Below, one piece after another: positions 33,720-42,356 of a stretch of DNA of 64,000 bases; position 1 is the stretch's first letter, and every line of letters starts with the position of its first letter. Under the pieces are notes generated by a model. That model did not search any database. It was not told the DNA's origin and saw only the letters and a program-made list of their open reading frames with translations. The position numbers and the translations under genes are program-made. The DNA comes from Robertkochia sediminum (GTDB taxonomy: Bacteria > Bacteroidota > Bacteroidia > Flavobacteriales > Flavobacteriaceae), in contig NZ_JADMKT010000074.1 in the NCBI RefSeq assembly GCF_016786255.1, forward strand, positions 146,517 through 210,516, given 5' to 3'.

Positions 33720-34859
33720 ATGATCAAACCACCGGTAAGAGCAATTGCCTTGCTCATTGCTTTTGGGCTAACCTCCTGTGCGCAACCACAGGACGAACCA
33801 GCCCTGAAAACTGCCCTTGCATCAAAAGACCCGGCCATAACCAAGGTCATGGGATCCCCGGAGCAATACGAGGTGCAGATCATGTATTCTGCTATAGAAC
33901 GAAAGGGCGATTCGGTAGTGTTTTCCGACGAATCTTTCCAACTGGACCCGGACACTTATTTTTATCCGGCGAGTACTGTGAAATTCCCGATCGCATTTCT
34001 CGCACTGGAAAAGATCGGTAATATGGACAACCTCACAAGCACCTCCCGATTTTTTGTTGAAGGCGATTCTTTGGAGACCACGATTCGCGATGAGGTGAAT
34101 AAGATCTTCGCCGTTAGTGACAACGACGCCTATAACCGCTTGTTCGAGTTTTTGGGGACAGACCATATCAATGCACGATTAGGAGAAATGAACGCAGGCC
34201 CGTTACGCATTGCACACCGCCTTTCGGTAGAAGATGCCGACGATCCAAAAACACGCCCGCTTATTTTCTACCTCAACGATACCACCCTGACGGAATTGCC
34301 GGGCAGCATCAACCGACCTGTTTCCTCAATAGCATTAGAGAAATTACTGAAGGGAAAAGGATATTATGACGGGGACAGCCTGATGGAGCAACCCATGGAT
34401 TTCTCCAAAAAGAACTACCTGCCGGTTGAAAGTCTTCACAACCTCATGAAGCGGGTGATCTTTCCCGGGAACTTCCCGGAAAGAGAAACTTTCAACCTGG
34501 ATGCAGACGACCGAAAATTCGCCCTGGAGCGCATGGCAGCACTCCCTTACACCAGCGGATACGACCGAAGCGAATACTACGACAGTTACGTAAAATTCTT
34601 CATGTACGGTGACCGCAAAGAGCCTATGCCGGAACATATCAGGATCTACAACAAGGTGGGATACGCCTATGGCTACCTTACCGATTGTGCCTACATCAAA
34701 GACACGAAGAACAATGTGGAGTTCCTGCTTACTGCAACCATACACGTCAATGAAGACGGCATTTACAATGACAACGTCTACGAATACGACGAAACAGGCA
34801 TTCCCTTTCTCGCCGCATTAGGGCGCAGCATCTACGATCACGAATTACAACATCAATAA
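33720..34859 (+). CDS. Lipoprotein serine hydrolase, class A beta-lactamase-like
   Basis: A 379-residue protein with a lipoprotein signal ending LTSC (Cys20). The body carries penicillin-recognising-enzyme motifs: S85-T-V-K88 (SxxK), S133-D-N135 (SDN) and K312-V-G in place of KTG. This is the class A beta-lactamase-like fold. The KVG variant and the two long inserts (residues 150-280) argue against a classical beta-lactamase; it may be a peptidoglycan- or peptide-processing hydrolase on a membrane surface. A strong terminator follows. Confidence 0.82.
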   Translation: MIKPPVRAIALLIAFGLTSCAQPQDEPALKTALASKDPAITKVMGSPEQYEVQIMYSAIERKGDSVVFSDESFQLDPDTYFYPASTVKFPIAFLALEKIGNMDNLTSTSRFFVEGDSLETTIRDEVNKIFAVSDNDAYNRLFEFLGTDHINARLGEMNAGPLRIAHRLSVEDADDPKTRPLIFYLNDTTLTELPGSINRPVSSIALEKLLKGKGYYDGDSLMEQPMDFSKKNYLPVESLHNLMKRVIFPGNFPERETFNLDADDRKFALERMAALPYTSGYDRSEYYDSYVKFFMYGDRKEPMPEHIRIYNKVGYAYGYLTDCAYIKDTKNNVEFLLTATIHVNEDGIYNDNVYEYDETGIPFLAALGRSIYDHELQHQ

Positions 34860-34862
34860 TAG

Positions 34863-34892
34863 AAAAACAGGGCTCCGGCCCTGTTTTTTTTT
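34863..34892 (+). terminator. Rho-independent terminator after serine hydrolase gene
   Basis: Perfect 11-bp stem (34863-34873 with 34878-34888), loop TCCG, long T run. Confidence 0.9.
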
Positions 34893-34982
34893 AGCATTTC
34901 CAATAGGCCAACACCTCCTCCTTACCCTTTACCCTACTCACTCCCCTGAAATTAAACGGTCTTTTCTCACAAAGAATTTAAT

Positions 34983-34990
34983 TATCTTAG
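34983..34990 (+). promoter_or_regulatory. Variant -7 box TATCTTAG for the S9 peptidase gene
   Basis: TAnnTTAG, one base from consensus, 32 bases before ATG 35023. Confidence 0.32.
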
Positions 34991-35022
34991 GTACCGCAAT
35001 TATCAACCCTTAAACATCAGAT

Positions 35023-37722
35023 ATGAGAGCTTTCCTTATTGCCATACTCTTATTACTTGTTTTGCCCGCACGGGCACAGGAGAAGATCGAAGACCCGAAA
35101 AAATGGACCCCGGAAGACGTGATCTTTACCGAATACATGACCAATGTAAAATTCTCTAATGACGGCACCAAGATCGTATGGAGCAAAAGAAGACCACTCA
35201 AGGATCCCGAAAAGGATAAATTTGTAAGTGACCTTTACCTGACCTACCTGGATAAGGAGCAGGATGGCAAACCGGTAACCGTCCAACTCACCAACACCGA
35301 TGAGAACGACTATGGTGCGGTGTTTTCTGATGATGACAGGTCGCTGTACTTTCTCTCATCAAGAGACGAGGGAAAGGTACTTTGGAAGCTCGACCTCCTT
35401 GGTGGAGAACCAAAGAAGGTGCACACCTTTGACAATGGGATCTCTGATATCCAATGGAAAGACTCAAAAACCCTGCTTTTTGTTTCCAACGACGGTAAAA
35501 CGCTAACCGAACTGGAAGAAGAAAAGAAAAAAGACAATGTGATCGTTGTTGAAGACACCCTTCGCTGGAAACCTCAACGCCTATACAGCTTTGACCTGGA
35601 AGAAAAGAACACTAACCGCCTGACCAACAATACTAAGCCGTTGACCTCTTATACGGTTTCGCATAATGGCCAATGGGTAGTTTACACCATGGCGGAAGGT
35701 ATAAGCTTTGCCTCTGATGCGCGTCAGGATCCGTCCTACTTCCTCCTTGACCTTAGCAATGGCAAACAACAACAGATACTGGAACCTTTAGAATTCCCCT
35801 CGGGATCATTCTCCTTCACCCCCGACGACAAGGGATTCTATTTCACCTCTTCTATGGCCAGTGATCCTGAATGGAACGGAGCCGGGATCGAAGAACTCTA
35901 TTATTTCGACCTTGCCACTACTTCTTACACCAAAGTTGACCTCAACTGGGAAAACGGATTAGGGAGAGGATTTGAGGTCGTAGACGGCGGTGTCATCGCT
36001 GCCCTGGCCAACAGAGCGACGTTTAGACTCACCTATTACGAAAAACAAGGGGACAACTGGAAACAAAAAAAGATCGATCTGGAAGAAAAGAATGACCATG
36101 CAGATCTCCTTGCTGTGAACAAGGCAGGAAACCGGGTGATCTACAGCCACTCTACAGCCTCCCAACTTCCTCGTTTTTTTGCAGCAGACGTCAAGTCCGG
36201 AAAGTTCAAAAATGACAAAGAGGTCATCGCCCTGAACAAGAATTTAAGCTCCAAACCACTCACCAAAAGCGAGGTGATCACATGGAAAGGATATAACGAT
36301 GTTGAAGTTACCGGAATCCTTTACTACCCGGCGAATTACGAATCCGGAAAAAAATATCCGCTAGTGCTATCGATCCACGGAGGACCTTCATCCCAGGACA
36401 CCGACAGATGGAGTGAACGCTGGAGCACCTACCCCAATATCCTGGCACAGCGAGGAGCCTTTGTCCTCAAACCGAACTACCAGGGATCTTCAAATCACGG
36501 ACTGGAATACGTAGAAGCCATTAAGGGAAATTACTACGAACCGGAAATGGAAGACATCATCAAAGGGATCGGCTTCCTCAATGAAAAAGGCATGATCAAT
36601 ATGGACAAGCTGGGAACCATGGGCTGGTCTAACGGAGCCATTCTCACCACCATGCTTACGGTACGGTATCCGGAGATGTTCAAATTTGCCGCTGCCGGGG
36701 CCGGTGATGTGAACTGGACCTCAGATTACGGCACCTGTCGCTTTGGGGTAAGCTTTGATCAAAGCTATTTTGGAGGCGCCCCATGGGACAATAGTGAAGG
36801 CAAGACCTATAATGAGAATTACATCCTTAAATCACCCCTCTTCGAACTGGAAAAAGTAAGAACGCCTACCATTATTTTTCACGGGAGCGAAGACCGGGCC
36901 GTCCCCAGAGACCAGGGATGGGAGTACTACAGAGCCCTTCAGCAGATAGGGGAAGCTCCGGTTCGCTTTTTATGGTTCCCCGGACAACGCCACGGCCTGG
37001 CTAAGATCACCCACCAATTGCGCAAAATGAAAGAAGAGCTGGCCTGGATAGACACCTACCTGTTCGAAAAGGCCCCGGAAACCATGGACCCGGTAAAAGA
37101 AGACAGTCCGTTGGCATTACTCATGGCCAAAGGATCGCTCAAAAAACACAACGGACTCTGGGGCGACCTGAAGAACGATACCCTGATCCCTGAGGTGACC
37201 AACGTTAAGAACGACAGCATCGCTATCGGGGTATTCGAAGTGACCAACGCCCAGTTCGCCGCCTGGAAAAAGGACCACCGATACGATGAGGATAAAGGAA
37301 ATTATCCGGTTACCTGCTCTCTCGAAGAAGCAAAGAATTACCTCTCCTGGCTGTCTGAACTAACCGGAGAAACCTACCGCCTTCCTAATACGGAAGAAGC
37401 CAAGGCCCTCAGAAAAAAGGCCATGAAATCCGCTGGAAGTGAAAATACACTGAGTCAGTGGGCCGGATACGCCCTAACCCCTGAAGATGCAGCGAAGCTC
37501 ATAAGTAAGGTGAACAAGGCAGAACTCGAACTCACCAAACCCGTAGGACAATACAAGGCAACGAGCGTAGGCAATGCACTGATCTATGACCTTGGAGGTA
37601 ATGTTTCAGAATATGCTGCAGATGGAAAGTCCATAGGATTTAGCGCTTACGAAAACGCAGATCAAATGGCACAGCAAAAGTGGAAGAGCAAAACCAGCGG
37701 ATTCAGGGTTATTAAAGAATGA
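35023..37722 (+). CDS. Exported S9 (prolyl oligopeptidase family) peptidase fused to a degenerate FGE-like domain
   Basis: An 899-residue protein, about 200 longer than usual S9 peptidases. Residues 1-19 are a signal peptide; about 30-410 form a beta-propeller with TolB/WD-like repeats; about 420-690 are the alpha/beta-hydrolase with catalytic S536 (GWSNG), D624 (HGSED) and H657 (GQRHG). From about 730 to the end it resembles the formylglycine-generating-enzyme/SUMF1 fold: VFEVTNAQFAAW, ETYRLPNTEEA, LGGNVSEY and the terminal GFRVIKE. The FGE part lacks the CRGGS catalytic cysteine region and is short, so it is more likely a binding module. The protein probably degrades peptides in the periplasm or at the surface. 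Confidence 0.87.
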   Translation: MRAFLIAILLLLVLPARAQEKIEDPKKWTPEDVIFTEYMTNVKFSNDGTKIVWSKRRPLKDPEKDKFVSDLYLTYLDKEQDGKPVTVQLTNTDENDYGAVFSDDDRSLYFLSSRDEGKVLWKLDLLGGEPKKVHTFDNGISDIQWKDSKTLLFVSNDGKTLTELEEEKKKDNVIVVEDTLRWKPQRLYSFDLEEKNTNRLTNNTKPLTSYTVSHNGQWVVYTMAEGISFASDARQDPSYFLLDLSNGKQQQILEPLEFPSGSFSFTPDDKGFYFTSSMASDPEWNGAGIEELYYFDLATTSYTKVDLNWENGLGRGFEVVDGGVIAALANRATFRLTYYEKQGDNWKQKKIDLEEKNDHADLLAVNKAGNRVIYSHSTASQLPRFFAADVKSGKFKNDKEVIALNKNLSSKPLTKSEVITWKGYNDVEVTGILYYPANYESGKKYPLVLSIHGGPSSQDTDRWSERWSTYPNILAQRGAFVLKPNYQGSSNHGLEYVEAIKGNYYEPEMEDIIKGIGFLNEKGMINMDKLGTMGWSNGAILTTMLTVRYPEMFKFAAAGAGDVNWTSDYGTCRFGVSFDQSYFGGAPWDNSEGKTYNENYILKSPLFELEKVRTPTIIFHGSEDRAVPRDQGWEYYRALQQIGEAPVRFLWFPGQRHGLAKITHQLRKMKEELAWIDTYLFEKAPETMDPVKEDSPLALLMAKGSLKKHNGLWGDLKNDTLIPEVTNVKNDSIAIGVFEVTNAQFAAWKKDHRYDEDKGNYPVTCSLEEAKNYLSWLSELTGETYRLPNTEEAKALRKKAMKSAGSENTLSQWAGYALTPEDAAKLISKVNKAELELTKPVGQYKATSVGNALIYDLGGNVSEYAADGKSIGFSAYENADQMAQQKWKSKTSGFRVIKE

Positions 37723-37746
37723 TCTATTCACCTTATATCATATACC

Positions 37747-37780
37747 AAAAAGGGGAGGCCATTAGCCTTCCCTTTTTTTT
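37747..37780 (+). terminator. Rho-independent terminator after S9 peptidase gene
   Basis: 13-bp stem with one G-T pair, loop ATTA, followed by a run of Ts. Confidence 0.85.
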
Positions 37781-37905
37781 AGCCTGATTAAACTAAAAAC
37801 GCAACAATCATGCAACTTGCTGATTTTTAACATTTTATTTGTACTTTTAATATCCCTCGACTGATCTCCTATTGCAATTTTATAACCAATCTAAAATTAC
37901 AACCA

Positions 37906-38334
37906 ATGAGATCACTAAGTTGTTTACTCGCTGCCCTGTTCACCGTACTGTTCTTTACAAATGCAACAGCCCAGGAGGCTGAGAAGTATGAGAATCCCGA
38001 ATGGTACAGTTTTGTTTATGTAGACTATCACCCGGGAATGATGGGAGAAGCCCGAAACATTATTGACAATTACTTCAAAAAGGCGTCTGCCCAGGCTGGT
38101 ACACCGATCCCGGTGATGGAAATTTCCCTTGCTGCCGGAGAATACGATATGCTTATTGTATGGAAAATGGAAGACGGTGTGGAAGGCATGAACTGGAAGA
38201 CCAGTCCGAGTCAGGTGAAATGGAGAGCAGCCATGAATGAGTTAGCCGGAGGCGAAGATCAGGCTAAGGAGATCATGGAAAACTACCGCAAATGCATACG
38301 TTCTTCTTCTTCCAATATGGGAAGGAAACTGTAA
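37906..38334 (+). CDS. Small exported protein, unknown function
   Basis: A 142-residue protein with a clear signal peptide (MRSLSCLLAALFTVLFFTNATAQ). The mature part (EWYSFVYVDYHPGMMGEARNI, then MEISLAAGEYDMLIVWKMEDG and WRAAMNELAGGEDQA) alternates strands and helices like a ferredoxin-like or dimeric alpha/beta barrel domain; this is a visual impression only. One Cys (in YRKCIRSS) lies near the C-terminus. I do not recognise the family. It stands alone between terminators. Confidence 0.65.
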   Translation: MRSLSCLLAALFTVLFFTNATAQEAEKYENPEWYSFVYVDYHPGMMGEARNIIDNYFKKASAQAGTPIPVMEISLAAGEYDMLIVWKMEDGVEGMNWKTSPSQVKWRAAMNELAGGEDQAKEIMENYRKCIRSSSSNMGRKL

Positions 38335-38357
38335 CTTCAGGTCAAAGTGTAAAACAA

Positions 38358-38390
38358 AAAAGGACGTCCCCGTGACGTCCTTTTCATTTT
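38358..38390. terminator. Bidirectional terminator between convergent genes
   Basis: Perfect 11-bp stem (38358-38368 with 38374-38384), loop CCCGT, T-rich on one side and A-rich on the other. Confidence 0.82.
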
Positions 38391-38967
38391 AAAATCTTTT
38401 GGCCACCCCGGCCGTGAGGTTCCAGATATCATAGGCATCGATCCGGGCATCGTAATTGATACCGGTCACCAATTCCCAACTGGGGTCTTTTAGATGGAAG
38501 CCGGCTTCAACACCGATCCGGATCATGGCAAAATTTTCTCCCGGGGCAAATTCCCCGCCAAAACCGGCACTGGCAATAAGGAACGGGAACACCCTATAAC
38601 CAACAACGGCTACCGAAGCAATAGGATACTCTCGCTCAAGAAACTCCTCTTCTAATCCCACATTAAAATAGCGTTCGATCACAAAGGTTTCAAGGAGAAT
38701 ATCGTTGTGAAGTCCCACCGACCATTTGTGGTTAAAATGATAATTATAGTCTACGGCAAAAGAAGCCACAGTAATCCATTCCGGATCCCCTTCTGTATTC
38801 CGCCCCTCATCAATATGGCTATGCCCCAGCATGACCGCTATCGAATGCTTAAATTCCTTATGCTCGCTATGGGCTTCCCCGTGATCTGTTGCGTGATGTT
38901 CATTTTCGTGTTGGGCAAAGGCTCCTGTAGAAAAAAGACTAAGTACCAGGATCAATACATACTTCAT
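38389..38967 (-). CDS. Outer-membrane-type beta-barrel protein with His-rich N-terminus
   Basis: A 192-residue protein: signal peptide MKYVLILVLSLFSTGAFA, then a His-rich stretch with nine His between residues 20 and 51, interspersed with Glu and Asp. From about residue 60 alternating hydrophobic strands end in the aromatic residue of AGVAKRF, as expected for a small outer-membrane barrel. The His/Glu segment suggests divalent metal binding (Zn, Cu, Ni or Co). ATG 38967 is chosen over the upstream frame to 38997 because it starts the signal peptide. No metal transporter lies next to it. Confidence 0.68.
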   Translation of the reverse strand: MKYVLILVLSLFSTGAFAQHENEHHATDHGEAHSEHKEFKHSIAVMLGHSHIDEGRNTEGDPEWITVASFAVDYNYHFNHKWSVGLHNDILLETFVIERYFNVGLEEEFLEREYPIASVAVVGYRVFPFLIASAGFGGEFAPGENFAMIRIGVEAGFHLKDPSWELVTGINYDARIDAYDIWNLTAGVAKRF

Positions 38968-39135
38968 GATTGTACATTGTTTTATTATTCGTAGCAAAAA
39001 AAGATTTCACAATGTTCACTACAGGCAAGATCGGGAGCTCATGAGTGCTGCACATTGTAAAGATACGGCAAGATAGAGGCCATAAAAACTATTATTTATG
39101 AAGGATATCATTTAATTTTAAAGGAAAATTAATGT

Positions 39136-39576
39136 ATGCGACCCTTTCTAACGACCATTCTTTTCACCCTTTGGACCGCTTTAAGCTTTGCACAAAACGC
39201 TACAATAACCTACAACCATCAAGCTATTTTAGTTAGCGATATGAAGCGATCTGTGCTTTTTTACCAGGAGATCCTGGGACTTAAAGAGATAGAAGACAAA
39301 ACAGAACAACCACACATCCGATGGTTTTCCATGGGAGGGGATAAACAACTTCACATCATAGAAGAAAAAGTGCCCGTTAACATTCCGCCCAAGGGTACCC
39401 ATATGGCTTTTACCTCAAAAGACCTTGACACCACCATCGAACACCTTCGTTCACAAAAGATCTATTTTGAAAACTGGCAGGGAACTCCTGACACAACAAA
39501 TCCCCGTCCTGACGGCGTAAGACAGATCTACCTGCAAGACCCCGATGGCTATTGGATAGAGATCAACGGACAATGA
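39136..39576 (+). CDS. Exported VOC-family (glyoxalase-like) protein
   Basis: A 146-residue protein: signal peptide MRPFLTTILFTLWTALSFAQ followed by a complete single vicinal-oxygen-chelate domain. Candidate metal ligands are the His of YNHQAILV, the Glu pair of HIIEEK, the His of GTHMAFT and the Glu of YWIEING. VOC proteins are usually cytoplasmic; an exported one may act on an extracellular lactoylglutathione-like, aromatic or antibiotic substrate, or bind a ligand without catalysis. The function is not deducible further. Confidence 0.8.
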   Translation: MRPFLTTILFTLWTALSFAQNATITYNHQAILVSDMKRSVLFYQEILGLKEIEDKTEQPHIRWFSMGGDKQLHIIEEKVPVNIPPKGTHMAFTSKDLDTTIEHLRSQKIYFENWQGTPDTTNPRPDGVRQIYLQDPDGYWIEINGQ

Positions 39577-39813
39577 CTGCAACCATTAAAGACCTTAACA
39601 TAGAGATCCCCTCCAAAGCCTGATACACTCTGAGGCGAGACACCTGCAAGCGAAAGACCTTCAGATGCCCATGACAGGATGAACAAAGAGAAGTTTATAA
39701 CCGCGGAAACGAGGTGGCCGTATTCATGCACAACAGAGAGTTTGGAAAGATCATGATGGTAAGACAAGCGTCAAAGACGTCAAGACCCTGTTACTTTTGC
39801 AATACGACATGCT
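39577..39813. other. Gap with possible decayed coding sequence
   Basis: Directly overlapping the VOC stop (ATGA), a 16-codon frame MTATIKDLNIEIPSKA runs from 39573. Later pieces in other frames also look protein-like (for example NRGNEVAVFMHNREFGK). No continuous frame joins them. This could be a decayed gene or chance. Confidence 0.3.
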
Positions 39814-40767
39814 TCAGGGATGGATCTGAAAGGCCGCTACTTCTTTTTGCGCATGTACAAAATCGGCAATGAACTCCTCGACGATAGCAGCTGCCGGTTT
39901 GATCTCATGAATAAGTCCTGAGACCTGGCCGATCTCCAGTTCTCCCTCCTCAAGATCCCCTTCGAACATCCCTTTTTTGGCTCGCGCCCTTCCCAGTAAA
40001 GCTTTAAGATCATCTTTAGTTGCTCCTTTTTGATAAAGGGCCTGAACATCATCAAAGAATTTGTTTTTAAGCAAACGTACCGGAGCCAGTTCCTTTAGCG
40101 TTAATTGGGTCTCCCCTTCACCGGCATCGACCACCATTTGTTTAAAGGCTTCATGAGATGAAGCCTCTTCGCTCGCAACAAAGCGACTTCCCACCTGCAC
40201 ACCATCGGCACCAAGCACCATAGCAGCAAGCATCCCTCGTCCGGTAGCAATACCTCCTGCAGCGATCAAAGGGATCTCCAACCGCTCTCTGACCATGGGA
40301 ATAAGTGCAAAGGTGGTAGTCTCTTCCCTGCCGTTATGTCCGCCGGCCTCAAAACCTTCTGCAACCACGGCATCAACACCGGCTTCCTGCGCCTTTAGAG
40401 CAAACTTCACGCTACTTACTACATGCACCACGGTAATTCCATGAGACTTCAGGAAAGGAGTCCAGGTTTTGGGATTTCCCGCAGAGGTAAAGACGATCTT
40501 CACACCTTCGGTCACAATGATATCCATGATCTTGTCGATATCCGGATACAGCATGGGCACGTTCACACCGAACGGATTATCGGTTGCCGCCTGGCATTTG
40601 CGAATATGCTCTCTAAGCACTTCCGGATACATGGATCCGGCACCAATAATACCCAAAGCCCCCGCATTGGATGCAGCAGCAGCAAGGCGCCATCCCGAGG
40701 CCCAGATCATTCCGGCCTGAACAAGAGGATATTTGACATTAAAGAGGGTGGTAATTCGGTTGTTCAT
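39814..40767 (-). CDS. Nitronate monooxygenase-type FMN enzyme
   Basis: A 317-residue TIM-barrel flavoprotein of the 2-nitropropane dioxygenase/nitronate monooxygenase group. FMN-phosphate-binding features include AEGFEAGGHNG, PLIAAGGIATGRG and LGADGVQVGSRFVAS; the N-terminal YPLVQAGMIWASG is typical. It oxidises alkyl nitronates or acts as a related flavin oxidoreductase; FabK-type enoyl reductases share the fold and cannot be excluded by eye. It lies 27 bases downstream of mnmA on the same strand. Confidence 0.86.
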   Translation of the reverse strand: MNNRITTLFNVKYPLVQAGMIWASGWRLAAAASNAGALGIIGAGSMYPEVLREHIRKCQAATDNPFGVNVPMLYPDIDKIMDIIVTEGVKIVFTSAGNPKTWTPFLKSHGITVVHVVSSVKFALKAQEAGVDAVVAEGFEAGGHNGREETTTFALIPMVRERLEIPLIAAGGIATGRGMLAAMVLGADGVQVGSRFVASEEASSHEAFKQMVVDAGEGETQLTLKELAPVRLLKNKFFDDVQALYQKGATKDDLKALLGRARAKKGMFEGDLEEGELEIGQVSGLIHEIKPAAAIVEEFIADFVHAQKEVAAFQIHP

Positions 40768-40794
40768 GGTTGGTGGGTTAGTGGTTTGAATAAT

Positions 40795-41982
40795 TTATGC
40801 GATAACTCCGGAGCCTATCAATTCGTCGTCCTGATAAAAAGCAGCGAACTGCCCTTCGGTGATCGCACTTTGCGGATCTTCGAACTCGACATATAGCCCG
40901 GAATCAACCTTGTGCAACCAGGCTTTCTGTAATGGCTGACGATAGCGAATACGCACCTTCAATCCGGCAGATTCACCCGGCGCGAGTTTCAGATCTTCAC
41001 GAACCCAATGCACCTCATCTTCAGCAATAAACAGCGCCTTCCTGAAAAGTCCGGGATGCGCCTTACCTTGTCCGGTATAGATCACATTCTCCTGCACATC
41101 GGTCCCGATCACAAAGAGCGGCTCTACCGTACCCCCTACTCCAAGACCTTTACGCTGACCAATGGTGAAATAATGCGCCCCCTGATGCTTGCCTACAACC
41201 TTCCCGTCTTTCGGACTGTATTGTATCTTTTCGGCATGCCAGGACAACTCATCCTCCTTACCTTCAAAGGCACGAACCTGTTTCTTTAAAGCGATCGCTT
41301 CAGGACTAACCTCGACGATAACCCCTTCCTTCGGACTTAGCTTCTGCTGTAAGAATTCAGGCAGCCTGACCTTTCCGATAAAACACAATCCCTGGGAATC
41401 CTTTTTATCTGCAGTGATCAACTCGTTGGCAGCAGCTATAGCCCTAACTTCAGGTTTGGTTAATTCCCCGACGGGAAAAAGCGCCTTTGACAGTTGCTCC
41501 TGAGATAGCTGACACAAAAAATAAGATTGATCTTTATTTCCATCGACACCGGCAAGAAGGCGATGTACCTCCTTTCCGTCCTTCCCGAAAGTATCTTTTC
41601 TACAGTAATGTCCCGTAGCTACATAATCGGCACCCAGGTCCAGAGCGATCTTCATGAATACATCGAACTTGATCTCCCGATTACAAAGCACATCAGGATT
41701 GGGAGTTCTCCCCCGCTCATATTCATTAAACATATAGTCTACGATACGTTCCTTGTATTGTTCACTAAGGTCAACCGTCTGAAAGGGAATACCCAATTTT
41801 TCTGCAACGATCATGGCATCGTTGCTATCTTCCAGCCATGGGCATTCATTGGAAATGGTCACCGAATCGTCATGCCAGTTCTTCATGAACAGACCAATAA
41901 CCTCATACCCCTGTTCTTTTAAAAGATAGGCAGCAACACTGGAGTCTACACCTCCTGATAACCCAACAACTACACGTTTCAT
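40795..41982 (-). CDS. mnmA: tRNA-specific 2-thiouridylase MnmA
   Basis: A 395-residue enzyme that puts sulfur on U34 of Lys, Glu and Gln tRNAs. It has the PP-loop GLSGGVDSS at the N-terminus and the two catalytic cysteines in [11 protein letters not shown] and [17 protein letters not shown] and the C-terminal beta domain are complete. ATG 41982 ([11 protein letters not shown]) is preferred over the frame to 41991. Tandem promoter boxes lie upstream. Unlike in some flavobacteria there is no cysteine desulfurase nearby. Confidence 0.96.
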   Translation of the reverse strand: MKRVVVGLSGGVDSSVAAYLLKEQGYEVIGLFMKNWHDDSVTISNECPWLEDSNDAMIVAEKLGIPFQTVDLSEQYKERIVDYMFNEYERGRTPNPDVLCNREIKFDVFMKIALDLGADYVATGHYCRKDTFGKDGKEVHRLLAGVDGNKDQSYFLCQLSQEQLSKALFPVGELTKPEVRAIAAANELITADKKDSQGLCFIGKVRLPEFLQQKLSPKEGVIVEVSPEAIALKKQVRAFEGKEDELSWHAEKIQYSPKDGKVVGKHQGAHYFTIGQRKGLGVGGTVEPLFVIGTDVQENVIYTGQGKAHPGLFRKALFIAEDEVHWVREDLKLAPGESAGLKVRIRYRQPLQKAWLHKVDSGLYVEFEDPQSAITEGQFAAFYQDDELIGSGVIA

Positions 41983-42028
41983 GCATTTCATTATTTAAAG
42001 ATCATCCCCGAAAAGGAACTTCACGCGG

Positions 42029-42044
42029 CAAAATTACAAAATTA
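42029..42044 (-). promoter_or_regulatory. Tandem -7 boxes TAATTTTG x2 for mnmA
   Basis: Two identical, directly abutting copies of TAATTTTG on the minus strand (42029-42036 and 42037-42044), 46 bases before the mnmA ATG. Both match TAnnTTTG. Confidence 0.52.
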
Positions 42045-42302
42045 AGGCGAAGCCTTTAGTCGCCCCATATCTGATGAACTTACAGTAAGGATCAAGAGAC
42101 CTTAATAATTAAACAACACTCTCTGATTTGTTTACCAATAAGAACCTAAACTATAAACTTAAACATCCTTATCCTACACGGTATATAAAATACTCTTTAT
42201 CAGTTAACTAAAATATTATTAACCTCTGACACAGTAATTAACTTGTTTAACTTCAAGATGTTAAAAAAATAATAAAGCCTCTGTTCTGTTTAACTTATAT
42301 TG

Positions 42303-42310
42303 TATTTTAG
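42303..42310 (+). promoter_or_regulatory. Variant -7 box TATTTTAG for fasciclin gene 1
   Basis: TAnnTTAG, one base off consensus, 46 bases before ATG 42357. Confidence 0.28.
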
Positions 42311-42356
42311 CTGAACAAAACGATTACACCACAGTATAACATTAAATCATTAAGCA

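Larger units (their letters stand above)
41983..42356. other. Gene-free AT-rich stretch between mnmA and first fasciclin gene
   Basis: Holds divergent control signals: tandem TAATTTTG boxes for mnmA (42029-42044, minus) and a variant TATTTTAG box (42303-42310) for the fasciclin gene. The middle 250 bases are AT-rich with several TTAAC-type words but no clear fold, repeat or coding frame. Confidence 0.55.

Noticed and set aside
39549-39767. Minus-strand 72-codon frame containing VHEYGHLVSAVI, resembling a zinc-protease HExxH helix.
   Set aside because: It overlaps the VOC gene, has no signal or family context, and HEYGH arises in the reverse complement of an unrelated stretch; too short for the family.
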